From Streptomyces hygroscopicus (GTDB lineage Bacteria > Actinomycetota > Actinomycetes > Streptomycetales > Streptomycetaceae), in assembly GCA_002021875.1 (NCBI GenBank), contig CP018627.1:6510001-6574000 (forward strand): a DNA stretch of 64,000 nt, read 5' to 3'. Shown one piece after another: positions 37,210-46,473 of the stretch. Numbering within the stretch: the first letter of the stretch is position 1; every line of letters starts with the position of its first letter. The notes beneath the pieces were generated by a model, which saw only the letters and a program-made list of their open reading frames with translations, was not told the origin of the DNA and did no database searches. The position numbers and the translations under genes are program-made.

Positions 37210-37339
37210 TTCCCTCTCCTTCCCTTACCTCGCCCCCCATCCTGCGCTCGCCCCGCACGCCCCCGCTTCCCCCGAAACCTTGACATCTCACCCCACTTTT
37301 GGGGGACTTGGCCCGTGTTTGCCCGCCACTGCCCGCAGA

Positions 37340-37375
37340 ACCGCCCCCGGTCCGGTGGCCCGGACCGGGGGCGGT
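37340..37375. terminator. Strong hairpin in a divergent intergenic region
   Basis: ACCGCCCCCGGTCC (37340-37353) pairs perfectly with GGACCGGGGGCGGT (37362-37375). It looks like a terminator but lies between two divergently transcribed genes (DUF6777 gene and USP gene), where none is needed. It could act as an attenuator, an operator or the end of an unseen short RNA. The rest of 37210-37510 holds no gene. Confidence 0.6.
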
Positions 37376-37510
37376 CGCTACCCCTCGCGGTCTATGTGCG
37401 GCGCTCCCTCCGACCATGTCGGATGTTCGCCACGTATCTAGACTAAACGGACCTGCTCCAGTTGGCAGGGGAACGGACCGGAGAACGGACGGCAGCCGAG
37501 GAGGACCCGG

Positions 37511-38395
37511 ATGAGCGGTGCTGTCGTGGCGGGGGTCGACGGATCGCAGCACAGCCTTACGGCGGCCGAGTGGGCCGCGCGGGAGGCGGCGCGGCGCGGG
37601 CGCGTGCTGCGGCTCGTGCACGCCAGTCCGCCGCTGCCGCGCAGGGTCTCGCCGGTGCCCGGGGCGGACGCCTGGCAGTACGTGGGCGAGCAGATGCTCG
37701 GGCAGACGGTCGCCGACTTCCGGGCGCGCGATCCGGACCTTGAGATCGACGGGGAGCACATCGCCGCCGAACCGGCCGAGGCGCTGCTCACGGCCGCCGC
37801 GGGCGCCGGGCTGCTGGTGGTCGGGGCCCGGGGCTGGGGAGGCTTCGACGGGCTGGCGGTGGGCTCCGTGGCGCTGCGGGTGGCGGCGATGGCTCAGTGC
37901 CCGGTCGTCACGGTCCCGGAGGCGCGGCGTACGGGCGGCGGATGGGACGGTGCGCATACGGACGAGGTGCGGCTCGGCTTCGACGCGCATGCTCCGGCGG
38001 AGGCGCCGGCCGACTTCGCGTTCCGCGCCGCCCAGGAGCGGGGCGTGCCGCTGCGGGTCGTGCATGCGTGGGCGCTGCCCCCGGCCTCCCCGTCGGTCTG
38101 GATGCTCACGGTGCTGGAGGAGGACCGCGCGATGTGGGAGGACCAGGAGAGCCAGGTGGTCTCCGACGCCCTGCGGCCGTGGCGGGAGAGATATCCGGAG
38201 GTCACGGTGGTGCCGGACGTCATTCTGCTCAATCCGGCGGAGGCGCTGGTGAGGGCCTCGGAGCGGGCCGGGCTGCTGGTGATCGGGCGCCGTGCGGCCA
38301 CCCGGCCGACCGAGCTGCGACTGGGGCCGGTCGCCCACCCCGTACTGCACCACGCCCACTGCCCGGTGGCGGTCGTGCCGCATCCCGCGCTCTGA
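37511..38395 (+). CDS. Universal stress protein with two USP domains
   Basis: 294 residues. Domain 1 (about 1-140) has VAGVDGSQHSLTAAEWAAREAARRG at its start and the ATP-binding GARGWGGFDGLAVGSVALRVAAMAQCPVVTVP block (GARGxGG...GSV). Domain 2 (about 150-290) is weaker: the nucleotide motif appears as GRRAATRPTELRLGPVAHPVLHHAHCPVAVVP. It may bind ATP only in domain 1. Tandem USPs in actinobacteria are tied to hypoxia, dormancy or starvation. The start follows GGAGGA. Confidence 0.9.
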   Translation: MSGAVVAGVDGSQHSLTAAEWAAREAARRGRVLRLVHASPPLPRRVSPVPGADAWQYVGEQMLGQTVADFRARDPDLEIDGEHIAAEPAEALLTAAAGAGLLVVGARGWGGFDGLAVGSVALRVAAMAQCPVVTVPEARRTGGGWDGAHTDEVRLGFDAHAPAEAPADFAFRAAQERGVPLRVVHAWALPPASPSVWMLTVLEEDRAMWEDQESQVVSDALRPWRERYPEVTVVPDVILLNPAEALVRASERAGLLVIGRRAATRPTELRLGPVAHPVLHHAHCPVAVVPHPAL

Positions 38396-38399
38396 GCGC

Positions 38400-39425
38400 T
38401 CAGCCGAAGAACACCCCGAATTCGGAGTAGAGCGCGGGATCGACGGTCTTGGTGCCCGCCGTGGCCTCCGCGAGCGGTATGCGCACGATGTCCGTGCCGC
38501 GCAGCGCCACCATCGTGCCGAAGTCCTGGTCCTTGACGGTGTCGATCGCGCGCAGCCCGAAGCGGGTGGCCAGCCAGCGGTCGAAGGCACTGGGCGTGCC
38601 ACCGCGCTGGATATGGCCCAGGACCGTGGTGCGGGCCTCCTTGCCGGTGCGATCGGCGATCTCATGGGCCAGCCACTCGCCGATACCGGACAGCCGGACA
38701 TGGCCGAACTCGTCCAGGCTGGAGTCCTTGACCACCATCTGCCCCTTCTTCGGCACGGCTCCCTCCGCGACCACCACGATCGGTGCGTACCTGATCTTGA
38801 AGCGGTTCTCCACCCAGGCGCAGACCTGGCCGATGTCGAAGGGCTGCTCGGGGATGAGGATGACGTTGGCACCGCCCGCGATCCCCGAGTGCAGCGCGAT
38901 CCAGCCGGCGTGCCGCCCCATCACCTCGACCACCAGGGCGCGGGTGTGGGATTCGGCGGTGGTGTGCAGCCGGTCGATCGCCTCGGTGGCGATATTGACG
39001 GCGGTGTCGAAGCCGAAGGTGTAGTCGGTGCCGGCCACGTCGTTGTCGATCGTCTTGGGCACCCCGACCACCCGGATGCCCTCGCCGCCCAGCGCCGCGG
39101 CGACTCCGAGCGTGTCCTCGCCGCCGATCGCGATCAGCGCGTCCACCTCGTACTCGGCGAGGGTCTCCCGCACTCTGCCGACGCCGTCCTCGCCGGCCAG
39201 GGGGTTGGTCCGGGAGGAGCCGAGGATGGTGCCGCCGCGCGGCAGGATGCCGCGCACGGCCGGGACGTCCAGCGGCACGATGGCTCCTTCGAGCACGCCG
39301 CGCCAGCCGTCCCGCACGCCAACGAACTCGAAGCCGTGCACCTCCACGCCCTTTCGGACGATGCCGCGGATCGCGGCGTTGAGCCCGGGGCAGTCACCGC
39401 CGCCGGTCAGCACACCGACACGCAT
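38400..39425 (-). CDS. pfkA: 6-phosphofructokinase with residues of the pyrophosphate-dependent type
   Basis: 341 residues. It phosphorylates fructose 6-phosphate. Motifs are GGGDCPGLNAAIR (8-20), GGEDTLG (101-107), PKTIDND (123-129, catalytic Asp127) and MGRHAGW. In the E. coli numbering that applies here, residue 104 is Asp and 124 is Lys. ATP enzymes have Gly104, while Asp104 with Lys124 marks pyrophosphate-dependent enzymes, such as that of Amycolatopsis methanolica as recalled. It may therefore be a reversible PPi-PFK. The ATG at 39425 follows GGAG. It is convergent with the USP gene, ending 4 bp away. Confidence 0.93.
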   Translation of the reverse strand: MRVGVLTGGGDCPGLNAAIRGIVRKGVEVHGFEFVGVRDGWRGVLEGAIVPLDVPAVRGILPRGGTILGSSRTNPLAGEDGVGRVRETLAEYEVDALIAIGGEDTLGVAAALGGEGIRVVGVPKTIDNDVAGTDYTFGFDTAVNIATEAIDRLHTTAESHTRALVVEVMGRHAGWIALHSGIAGGANVILIPEQPFDIGQVCAWVENRFKIRYAPIVVVAEGAVPKKGQMVVKDSSLDEFGHVRLSGIGEWLAHEIADRTGKEARTTVLGHIQRGGTPSAFDRWLATRFGLRAIDTVKDQDFGTMVALRGTDIVRIPLAEATAGTKTVDPALYSEFGVFFG

Positions 39426-39668
39426 CTCCGCTCCCTCCGCCGACGCCGCGAGCCGCTGCCCCCGCTCCTTCTGCCGCCGCTCCGTCTGGCGCCACTCGTG
39501 CCACCCCCCTCTTTCTCCAGAATCCACCCTTTTGTAGCGCGGCGCCCACACCGGCGAAGGACCGTTTCCACAACATCAGTCTGTTCATCCGACTGATACG
39601 ACTGATGCGCCAGAGGTGTGGATAGACTCTCGCGACTGCACAAGGGCACAGCGGGAGAGGCAGCACAG

Positions 39669-39833
39669 ATGGCCCAGGCGAAGAAAATCGTGCTCTATAC
39701 GCTGATCGTCTTCGTGCTGTACACGATCATCAAGACGCCGGCCAGGGCAGCCGACCTCGTCCAGGTCGGTTTCGAGGGCATATCGGACGCCGCCACGAGC
39801 GTAGGCGAGTTCATGACGGAACTGACCAAATAG
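39669..39833 (+). CDS. Small single-span membrane protein, 54 aa
   Basis: A hydrophobic helix (IVLYTLIVFVLYTIIKTPA, about 7-25) is followed by an amphipathic tail (LVQVGFEGISDAATSVGEFMTELTK). The ATG at 39669 follows GGGAGAGG by 9 nt. A similar short protein next to the sigma factor genes is recalled in other Streptomyces. TAGACT near 39625-39630 is a possible -10. Function unknown. Confidence 0.75.
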   Translation: MAQAKKIVLYTLIVFVLYTIIKTPARAADLVQVGFEGISDAATSVGEFMTELTK

Positions 39834-39994
39834 CCTCGATCCACCCCGCTCCCACCTCTCGAACTGCCACCCCATTTAGCCCCTTATTGGGCGATCCCTA
39901 CACCAACACGTGGTAAAGCGGTGCTTGCACACAGTGCACATGTCTTGTGATGCTATGACCGCTTTTGCCGGGTGTGTAACCGTGAAGGGGTGGC

Positions 39995-40828
39995 GTGACC
40001 GTGTCGGCCCGTACCGCGCCCAGAACCCCGCCCCAGGGCGATGGCGGCAGCGAAAGCGGCAGAAGCCGCGGGGCTGACGCCAGAGCGCTCACCCAGGTGC
40101 TCTTCGCCGAGCTCTCGGGCCTCACCCCCGGAACTCCCGAGCACACCCGCGTGCGCGCCGCGCTGATCGAGGCCAATCTGCCGCTGGTCCGCTACGCCGC
40201 GGCCCGCTTCCGCAGCCGCAACGAACCCATGGAGGACGTGATCCAGGTCGGCACCATCGGCCTGATCAACGCGATCGACCGGTTCGACCCGGACCGCGGG
40301 GTGCAGTTCCCGACGTTCGCCATGCCGACCGTCGTCGGCGAGATCAAGCGCTACTTCCGCGACAACGTCCGCACCGTCCATGTGCCGCGCCGGCTGCATG
40401 AGCTGTGGGTGCAGGTCAACGGCGCGACCGAGGACCTGACCGTGCTGCACGGCCGCTCCCCGACGACGGCCGAGATCGCCGAGCGGCTCAAGCTCAGCGA
40501 AGAGGAGGTGCTCGCCTGCATCGAGGCGGGCCGCTCCTATCACGCCACTTCCCTGGAGGCCGCCCAGGAGGGCGACGGCCTTCCCGGGCTGGTCGACCGG
40601 CTCGGCTACGAGGATCCGGCGCTCGCCGGAGTCGAGCACCGCGATCTGGTGCGCCATCTCCTCGTACAACTGCCCGAGCGCGAGCAGCGTATCCTTTTGC
40701 TGCGTTACTACAGCAATCTGACGCAGTCTCAGATCAGCGCCGAGCTCGGCGTCTCCCAGATGCATGTGTCCCGGCTGCTGTCCCGCAGCTTCGCCAGGCT
40801 GAGGTCCGCGAATCGGATCGAGTCCTGA
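39995..40828 (+). CDS. sigF: RNA polymerase sigma factor, SigF/SigB family
   Basis: 277 residues. Region 2 is strong: [63 protein letters not shown] in pieces ([30 protein letters not shown]). Region 3 ([14 protein letters not shown]) and region 4 ([37 protein letters not shown]) are intact. Gene order and sequence match my memory of S. coelicolor sigF, needed for late sporulation. No anti-sigma or anti-anti-sigma gene is adjacent, as recalled for that locus. Confidence 0.85.
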   Translation: MTVSARTAPRTPPQGDGGSESGRSRGADARALTQVLFAELSGLTPGTPEHTRVRAALIEANLPLVRYAAARFRSRNEPMEDVIQVGTIGLINAIDRFDPDRGVQFPTFAMPTVVGEIKRYFRDNVRTVHVPRRLHELWVQVNGATEDLTVLHGRSPTTAEIAERLKLSEEEVLACIEAGRSYHATSLEAAQEGDGLPGLVDRLGYEDPALAGVEHRDLVRHLLVQLPEREQRILLLRYYSNLTQSQISAELGVSQMHVSRLLSRSFARLRSANRIES

Positions 40829-40923
40829 TCCTTGCGAGGGGCCTGCGCCCCGGCACCTCAAGGCTGTAATGTCGACTTGGCGCTACAGCGTGTTGCCGAC
40901 ATGTGACATTCTGCAGGAACCGC

Positions 40924-40950
40924 GTTTGACGGGGCCCGACCTCCGGTATT
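40924..40950 (+). promoter_or_regulatory. Candidate SigB/SigF-type promoter before the second sigma gene
   Basis: GTTT at 40924-40927 and CGGTATT at 40944-40950 are 16 bp apart, close to the Streptomyces SigB-class pattern GNNT-N14-16-GGGTAY with one base off. If used, transcription would start about 60 bp before the gene, and one stress-type sigma factor would drive another. Confidence 0.4.
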
Positions 40951-41016
40951 CAGGGGGAGGCTGCGTCGGACGCGAACCGCGCAGCTGGGATCCGTCCGCG
41001 ACCTCTAGGGGGTGGC

Positions 41017-41847
41017 ATGTCCGTAGAACTGGGCAGCTCGAAGGTGCTCAACAACGACGCACCGCTGATGCCTGACGACTGCGACGCCATCGACACCCGC
41101 ACCCTCTCCCGCTCCCTCTTCCTGCGGCTCGCCACACTCGACAAGGACAGTGCGGAGGCCGGCTACGTCCGTGACACCCTCATCGAGCTGAACCTCCCGC
41201 TCGTCCGCTACGCGGCGGCCCGGTTCCGCAGCCGTAACGAGCCGATGGAGGACATCGTCCAGGTCGGCACCATCGGCCTGATCAAGGCGATCGACCGCTT
41301 CGACTGCGAACGGGGCGTGGAGTTCCCGACGTTCGCCATGCCGACCGTCGTGGGCGAGATCAAGCGGTTCTTCCGTGACACCAGCTGGTCGGTGCGGGTC
41401 CCGCGGCGGCTGCAGGAGCTGCGGCTGGCACTCACCAAGGCCAGTGACGAGCTGTCACAGAAGCTCGACCGCTCCCCGACCGTCCCCGAGCTCGCCACGG
41501 CGCTGGGCGTCTCGGAGGAGGACGTGGTCGACGGGCTCGCGGTGGGCAATGCCTACACGGCCAGCTCGCTGGACTCCCCGTCCCCCGAGGACGACGGCGG
41601 CGAGGGGTCGCTCGCCGACCGGCTGGGGTACGAGGACAGCGCGCTGGAGGGCGTGGAGTACCGCGAGTCGCTCAAGCCCCTGCTGGCCAAACTGCCGCCG
41701 CGCGAGCGCCAGATCATCATGCTGCGCTTCTTCGCCAATATGACGCAGTCGCAAATCGGCGAAGAGGTCGGGATCTCCCAGATGCATGTCTCCCGGCTCC
41801 TCACCCGGACCCTGGCCCAGCTGCGCGAGGGCCTGATCTCGGACTGA
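41017..41847 (+). CDS. RNA polymerase sigma factor, SigF/SigB family (second copy)
   Basis: 276 residues with the same core as the gene 188 bp upstream ([61 protein letters not shown]). The N terminus and region 3 differ. The two are clearly tandem paralogues with separate promoters. By position it probably corresponds to sigN of S. coelicolor, but this was not checked. ATG at 41017. Likely controlled by anti-sigma factors and PP2C-type phosphatases encoded elsewhere. Confidence 0.9.
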   Translation: MSVELGSSKVLNNDAPLMPDDCDAIDTRTLSRSLFLRLATLDKDSAEAGYVRDTLIELNLPLVRYAAARFRSRNEPMEDIVQVGTIGLIKAIDRFDCERGVEFPTFAMPTVVGEIKRFFRDTSWSVRVPRRLQELRLALTKASDELSQKLDRSPTVPELATALGVSEEDVVDGLAVGNAYTASSLDSPSPEDDGGEGSLADRLGYEDSALEGVEYRESLKPLLAKLPPRERQIIMLRFFANMTQSQIGEEVGISQMHVSRLLTRTLAQLREGLISD

Positions 41848-41913
41848 GCCGGACCGACCGGCCGCCCTGTCGGATCCCTGTACACCTGACGGGCCGTCAG
41901 ACACACTGGCCCG

Positions 41914-42756
41914 ATGCGATACGCATCGAGCCGGACAACCGGCCGCCGAGGCACGGCGCTTGCTTCCTCGGCGGCCGCGCTGTGCCTGGGGGCCCTGCTC
42001 AGCGGCTGCGGCGGAGGCGGCGACGGCTATGTCGCCACCGGGGCGGCCGGGCCCGACGGCCAGCGGAGCGCGAAGGCCGTACCGCCCAAGGGCGGCGTCG
42101 ACCTGGTGCCCCTGGACGAGGACGGCACAGGGAACGATCGCGACGGTAAGGGCGGCGCGGGCGGGAAGCGCGATCGGGGCGCGTCCGGCCCCACCGCCAC
42201 CGGGGACGGCAGAACGGGCGGACCGGCCTCGCGGGCACCCTCGGCATCAGCACAGGCCCCCGGCCGTACCAACAGCCCGGGCGGCGGGAAGGGCGGCTCC
42301 GGGACCCCAGGGCGTACGGACGACGGACCCAAGGGCGACGACGGACCCGACGGCGACGGACCCGATGGCAACGGGCCTGGCGAGCCCTCGCCCTCCGGAC
42401 CCGGTTCAGACCCCTCGGACCCTTCCGGCTCCCCCACGCCCACCGGACCGGCCGTCCTCGAAGTCGGTAAGCCGGAGCGCACGGCGACCGATGAGCGCTG
42501 GTGCGAGAAGGTGAAGGTCGAGTTCCACAACACCGGAGGATCCGCTGTCGCCTCGGGCACCGTCACCTTCTCGACGCATGTGATCGACCTCCTCGGCATC
42601 GACTGGGCGACGCTGAAATCCGAGGAAGAGCTGCCCGCGCCGATCGGCGCGGGTCAGAAGAAGGAGAAGACCTGGACGGTGTGCGTGGACGACTGGCGGG
42701 TGCCGCTGGGCATGCATATCGAGACCAGGGACGTCTCGGTCACCTGGAAGCCGTAA
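41914..42756 (+). CDS. Lipoprotein with long disordered linker and C-terminal beta domain
   Basis: 280 residues. The signal peptide ends in lipobox LLSGC (Cys about 32). Residues about 45-180 are a Gly/Asp/Pro/Ser-rich linker with GPDGDGPDGNGPGEP repeats. The last 100 residues form a beta-rich domain (VEFHNTGGSAVASGTVTFSTHVIDLLGIDW, then DDWRVPLGMHIETRDVSVTWKP) with a Cys pair (WCEKV and WTVCVDD), like an immunoglobulin or CARDB-type fold. It is probably surface-exposed. Function unknown. Confidence 0.82.
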   Translation: MRYASSRTTGRRGTALASSAAALCLGALLSGCGGGGDGYVATGAAGPDGQRSAKAVPPKGGVDLVPLDEDGTGNDRDGKGGAGGKRDRGASGPTATGDGRTGGPASRAPSASAQAPGRTNSPGGGKGGSGTPGRTDDGPKGDDGPDGDGPDGNGPGEPSPSGPGSDPSDPSGSPTPTGPAVLEVGKPERTATDERWCEKVKVEFHNTGGSAVASGTVTFSTHVIDLLGIDWATLKSEEELPAPIGAGQKKEKTWTVCVDDWRVPLGMHIETRDVSVTWKP

Positions 42757-42824
42757 TGCCGACCCGGCAGCCGTAAGGGGCGCGGGAGCTCATGCCCCCG
42801 CTGGAAGCGTCAGGGTTTCGAGGC

Positions 42825-43025
42825 TCAGCCCAGCGCGAGCCAGGCCACCGCGGCGACGATCACGACCGCCGCGATCACACCGACGATCACACCGACGCGC
42901 GAACCGCCGCTCGATCCGGTGGACGCCTGAGGCTGCCGCGTGCCCTCGTCGACGAAGGCGCGGAACATCTGAGTGGAACCGGACGGGTCCTGGTTGCCGT
43001 TGGGGCTCTGGGGGTTGTTCGCCAT
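42825..43025 (-). CDS. Small C-tail-anchored membrane protein, 66 aa
   Basis: A polar N terminus (MANNPQSPNGNQDPSGS, TQMFRAFVDEGTRQ) and a C-terminal transmembrane segment (VGVIVGVIAAVVIVAAVAWLAL, about 43-65). ATG at 43025; a further upstream GTG/ATG is less likely because the conserved style begins here. Function unknown. Confidence 0.7.
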   Translation of the reverse strand: MANNPQSPNGNQDPSGSTQMFRAFVDEGTRQPQASTGSSGGSRVGVIVGVIAAVVIVAAVAWLALG

Positions 43026-43167
43026 GGGCCCCGACCCTAGCGAACGAGCGGATTCCGGGACACCCCCGGGTCTCGGCGGCACCGCACGCCCCGGCTACCC
43101 CACTTGACCGACTCCAGAACGACTCTTTAACGGCAATTTACCGCCCAGACCGCCCTTTCATTTGCCT

Positions 43168-43204
43168 GTTGCAACTAACTTCTTCTATGGTTGCCTCAAG
43201 CAAC
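43168..43204. promoter_or_regulatory. MarR operator candidate: paired GTTGC/GCAAC sites
   Basis: GTTGCAAC (43168-43175) is a perfect 8-bp palindrome, and GTTGC-CTCAA-GCAAC (43190-43204) is a perfect 5-5-5 inverted repeat sharing its half-site. They lie 26-62 bp before the MarR gene in a locally AT-rich stretch where its promoter should be, which fits autorepression of the marR-MFS operon. Confidence 0.6.
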
Positions 43205-43229
43205 TGACCAATCCCTCTGGGGGGGTGCC

Positions 43230-43718
43230 GTGGCCACACAGCGCCACTACGAGGAGCTGGCCCGGCAGCTCAGCGCCATCGGCACCGTCAAGCGCGGCCT
43301 CGGGCGCGTCCTGCCGGCCGACTGCCCATCCGGCGCCGCCATCGTCCTGATGCTCCTCGACCGCAACGGCGAGATGCGCATGAGCAAGCTCGCCGAGCTG
43401 CTCGACATCGACATGTCGGTGACCAGCCGGCATGTGGCGCATGTCGCGGACCGCGGCTGGGTGGACCGCAAGCCCGACCCGCTCGACCGGCGGTCGCGGC
43501 TGCTGAGCATCAACGCCAGCGGACGAACCCTGCTCGGTCAGGTGTCCGAGCGCTACACGGACGCGCTCGCCAGCTGTCTGAGCGACTGGTCGGACGAGGA
43601 CGTCGACCACCTCAACGAACTTCTCGACCGCTTGCGGACGAGTTTCGGGGACACGCGTTCCCGGGCCGTGCCGCATCAGGCCGAGACCAGCATCACCCGT
43701 ACACCTTCGCAACGTTAA
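43230..43718 (+). CDS. MarR-family transcriptional regulator
   Basis: 162 residues. The winged helix reads MRMSKLAELLDIDMSVTSRHVAHVADRGWVDRKPDPLDRRSRLLSINASG (about 50-100), with the DPxDRR wing typical of MarR. The GTG at 43230 is chosen; a TTG at 43191 also opens the frame. The gene ends 8 bp before the MFS transporter, so they form one operon. It is probably a ligand-released repressor of the exporter. Confidence 0.9.
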   Translation: MATQRHYEELARQLSAIGTVKRGLGRVLPADCPSGAAIVLMLLDRNGEMRMSKLAELLDIDMSVTSRHVAHVADRGWVDRKPDPLDRRSRLLSINASGRTLLGQVSERYTDALASCLSDWSDEDVDHLNELLDRLRTSFGDTRSRAVPHQAETSITRTPSQR

Positions 43719-43726
43719 GGAACTTC

Positions 43727-46348
43727 ATGGCAACGACCACACCGGACGGCGGTGTGCGGGGACCCGCGGGGCACCCCGCCCACGCCAAGCACGGCGGAGG
43801 AGGGCACCGGGGCCATCACGGCCACGACGCGGACTCCTCGGCGCCGATGACCCACCGGCAGATCATGGAGGCGCTCTCCGGGCTGCTGCTGGGGATGTTC
43901 GTCGCGATCCTGTCGTCGACGATCGTCTCCAACGCGCTGCCCGAGATCATCGCCGATCTCCACGGCGGCCAGTCCGCCTACACCTGGGTCGTCACCGCCA
44001 CCCTGCTGGCCATGACCGCCGCCACCCCGCTGTGGGGCAAGCTCTCCGATCTGTTCAGCAAGAAGCTGCTGGTCCAGATAGCCCTGCTGATCTATGTCGC
44101 GGGCTCCGTGGTGGCCGGTCTGTCGCAGAACCCCGGCATGCTGATCGCCTGCCGTGTGGTGCAGGGCGTCGGCGTCGGCGGTCTGTCCGCCCTGGCCCAG
44201 GTCGTCATGGCGGCGATGATCTCCCCGCGTGAGCGCGGCCGGTACAGCGGCTACCTCGGCGCGACCTTCGCCGTCGCGACCGTCGGCGGTCCGCTGCTGG
44301 GCGGCGTGATCACCGACACCTCCTGGCTGGGCTGGCGCTGGTGCTTCTACGTCGGCGTTCCGTTCGCCGTCATCGCGCTGATCGTGCTGCAGAAGACCCT
44401 GAAGCTCCCGGTGGTCAAGCGGGACGTCAAGGTCGACTGGAGCGGCGCCTTCTTCATCAGCGCGGCGGTCTCGCTGCTGCTGCTCTGGGTGACCTTCGCG
44501 GGCGACAAGTACGACTGGATCTCGTGGCAGACCTACGCGATGGTCGGCGGTTCGATCGCGCTCGGTCTGATCTTCATCCTGATCGAGTCCAAGGCGCGCG
44601 AGCCGATCATCCCGTTGCGGCTGTTCCGCAACAAGACGATCACCCTCGCCTCGCTGGCGTCGCTCTTCGTCGGTATCGCGATGTTCTCCGGCACCGTCTT
44701 CTTCAGCCAGTACTTCCAGCTGGCGCGCGGTGAGACGCCCACCATGTCGGGCGTCATGACCATCCCGATGATCGGTGGCCTGTTCATCTCCTCGACCGTC
44801 TCCGGTCAGGTCATCACCAAGACCGGTCGCTGGAAGGCATGGCTGGTCATCGGTGGTGTGCTGGTGACGGCGGGTCTCGGGCTGCTGGGCACCATCCGGT
44901 ACGACACCCCGTACTGGCACATGGCGATCTACATGGCGCTCATGGGCCTCGGCATCGGCATGATGATGCAGAACCTGGTGCTGGCCACCCAGAACCAGGT
45001 GGCCCCGCAGGACCTCGGCGCGGCCAGTGCCGTCGTCACCTTCTTCCGCTCCCTGGGCGGTGCGGTGGGCGTCTCGGCGCTCGGCGCGGTGCTCGCCAAC
45101 CGCGTCACCCACTACGTCAAGGACGGCCTGACCGACCTCGGCCCCAAGGGCGCCGCACTGGGCCACGCCGGCACCGGCGGCGGTGGCATCCCCAACGTCA
45201 AGACGATGCCCGAGCCGCTGCGCACGATCACGGAGAGCGCCTACGGCCACGGTGTCGGGGACGTCTTCCTCTTCGCCGCCCCGGCCGCGCTGCTCGGCCT
45301 TCTGCTGACCCTGTTCATCAAGGAGGTCGCCCTGAAGACCAACTCCGGCTCCCAGCAGTCCGCCGCGGCCACCTCGGACGCCCCGGCCGCCGACGCCACC
45401 CCGGCCGACGCGATGGCGGCCACGGCCGCCGCCGGACAGGTCGCCGACCTCGAGCCCGCGCTCGTGGGCGCCCCGGCCGCCGGGGTGCCCGAGCCGGACT
45501 CCTACGGCGCCCTCGCGGCCGCCGCCCCGCAGCGCCTGGCGGCCTTCGCCTCCGCCGGGGGCGACGGCGCGGACCATCAGCCCCGGCAGGGTGTGCACGG
45601 CTTCGTGCGGAACGCGGACGGCGGCCCCGTCGCCCGCGCCGCGGTGACGCTGATCTCGCTCGCCGGACGGCAGTTGGGCCGTTCGGTGGCCCACCCCGAC
45701 GGCTCGTACGCCCTGGACGCGCCGAGCTCCGGCTCGTACGTCCTGATCGCGGCGGCCGACGGCCACCAGCCGCAGGCGTCCACGATCGTGGTCGGGGACG
45801 ACCCGCTCGGCTTCGACATCGTCCTGTCGGGCACCAGCGGTCTGGTGGGCACCGTGCGCGGCGCCGCCGACGGCCGTCCGGTCGACGCGGCGATGGTCGT
45901 GGTCACCGATGTCCGCGGCGAGGTGCTGGCCACCGGGAAGACCGGTGAGCAGGGCGACTTCGGCTTCGAGGAGCTGGTCTCCGGGACCTTCACGCTCGCG
46001 GTGAACGCGCCGGGCTACCGGCCCGCCGCCCTGCCCGTCGAGGTGGGCGCCCAGGGTCTGACCCGGGTGGAGATAGCCCTGCAGGCCGGTGCCCGGGTGC
46101 AGGGCATAGTCCGGGCCGGTGCCGACCGGCGCCCGCTGCCGGACGCGCGGGTCACCCTCGTGGACGCGGCCGGGAACGTGGTCGCCACCTCCACCACCGG
46201 CGAGGACGGCGCCTACGCCTTCACCGACCTGGACGCGGGCGACTACACGGTCATCGCGAGCGGCTACCCGCCGGTCGCGGGGGCGCTGACGGTCTCCGGG
46301 CCGGGCGTCGACGGCCACGACGTCGAGCTCGCCCACCCGGGCGAGTGA
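43727..46348 (+). CDS. DHA2-type MFS exporter fused to three carboxypeptidase-regulatory-like repeats
   Basis: 873 residues. Residues about 45-540 are a 14-helix EmrB/QacA-type transporter (MFVAILSSTIVSNALPEII, the motif LWGKLSDLFSKK, VVQGVGVGGLSAL). After a linker (about 545-620), three homologous repeats of about 80 residues follow (VHGFVRNADGGPVARAAVTL; LVGTVRGAADGRPVDAAMVVV; VQGIVRAGADRRPLPDARVTL), each with a G-Y-x-P-type end. They are prealbumin/Cna-B-like beta sandwiches. The N terminus is His-rich (GGGHRGHHGHD). It is likely regulated by the MarR gene 8 bp upstream. The substrate and the side of the membrane on which the repeats lie are unknown. Confidence 0.9.
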   Translation: MATTTPDGGVRGPAGHPAHAKHGGGGHRGHHGHDADSSAPMTHRQIMEALSGLLLGMFVAILSSTIVSNALPEIIADLHGGQSAYTWVVTATLLAMTAATPLWGKLSDLFSKKLLVQIALLIYVAGSVVAGLSQNPGMLIACRVVQGVGVGGLSALAQVVMAAMISPRERGRYSGYLGATFAVATVGGPLLGGVITDTSWLGWRWCFYVGVPFAVIALIVLQKTLKLPVVKRDVKVDWSGAFFISAAVSLLLLWVTFAGDKYDWISWQTYAMVGGSIALGLIFILIESKAREPIIPLRLFRNKTITLASLASLFVGIAMFSGTVFFSQYFQLARGETPTMSGVMTIPMIGGLFISSTVSGQVITKTGRWKAWLVIGGVLVTAGLGLLGTIRYDTPYWHMAIYMALMGLGIGMMMQNLVLATQNQVAPQDLGAASAVVTFFRSLGGAVGVSALGAVLANRVTHYVKDGLTDLGPKGAALGHAGTGGGGIPNVKTMPEPLRTITESAYGHGVGDVFLFAAPAALLGLLLTLFIKEVALKTNSGSQQSAAATSDAPAADATPADAMAATAAAGQVADLEPALVGAPAAGVPEPDSYGALAAAAPQRLAAFASAGGDGADHQPRQGVHGFVRNADGGPVARAAVTLISLAGRQLGRSVAHPDGSYALDAPSSGSYVLIAAADGHQPQASTIVVGDDPLGFDIVLSGTSGLVGTVRGAADGRPVDAAMVVVTDVRGEVLATGKTGEQGDFGFEELVSGTFTLAVNAPGYRPAALPVEVGAQGLTRVEIALQAGARVQGIVRAGADRRPLPDARVTLVDAAGNVVATSTTGEDGAYAFTDLDAGDYTVIASGYPPVAGALTVSGPGVDGHDVELAHPGE

Positions 46349-46473
46349 CGGAGCTCCGGGCCCGGGGCGCGTAAGAGCGGAGACGCGCCCCGGGCCCGGT
46401 CCGGGTGGCGGATTTTTCCGCCGGTCCCGGAACCCGGATCCCGGCGGCGGTGTAGTGAAGGCAGGGGACGGCC

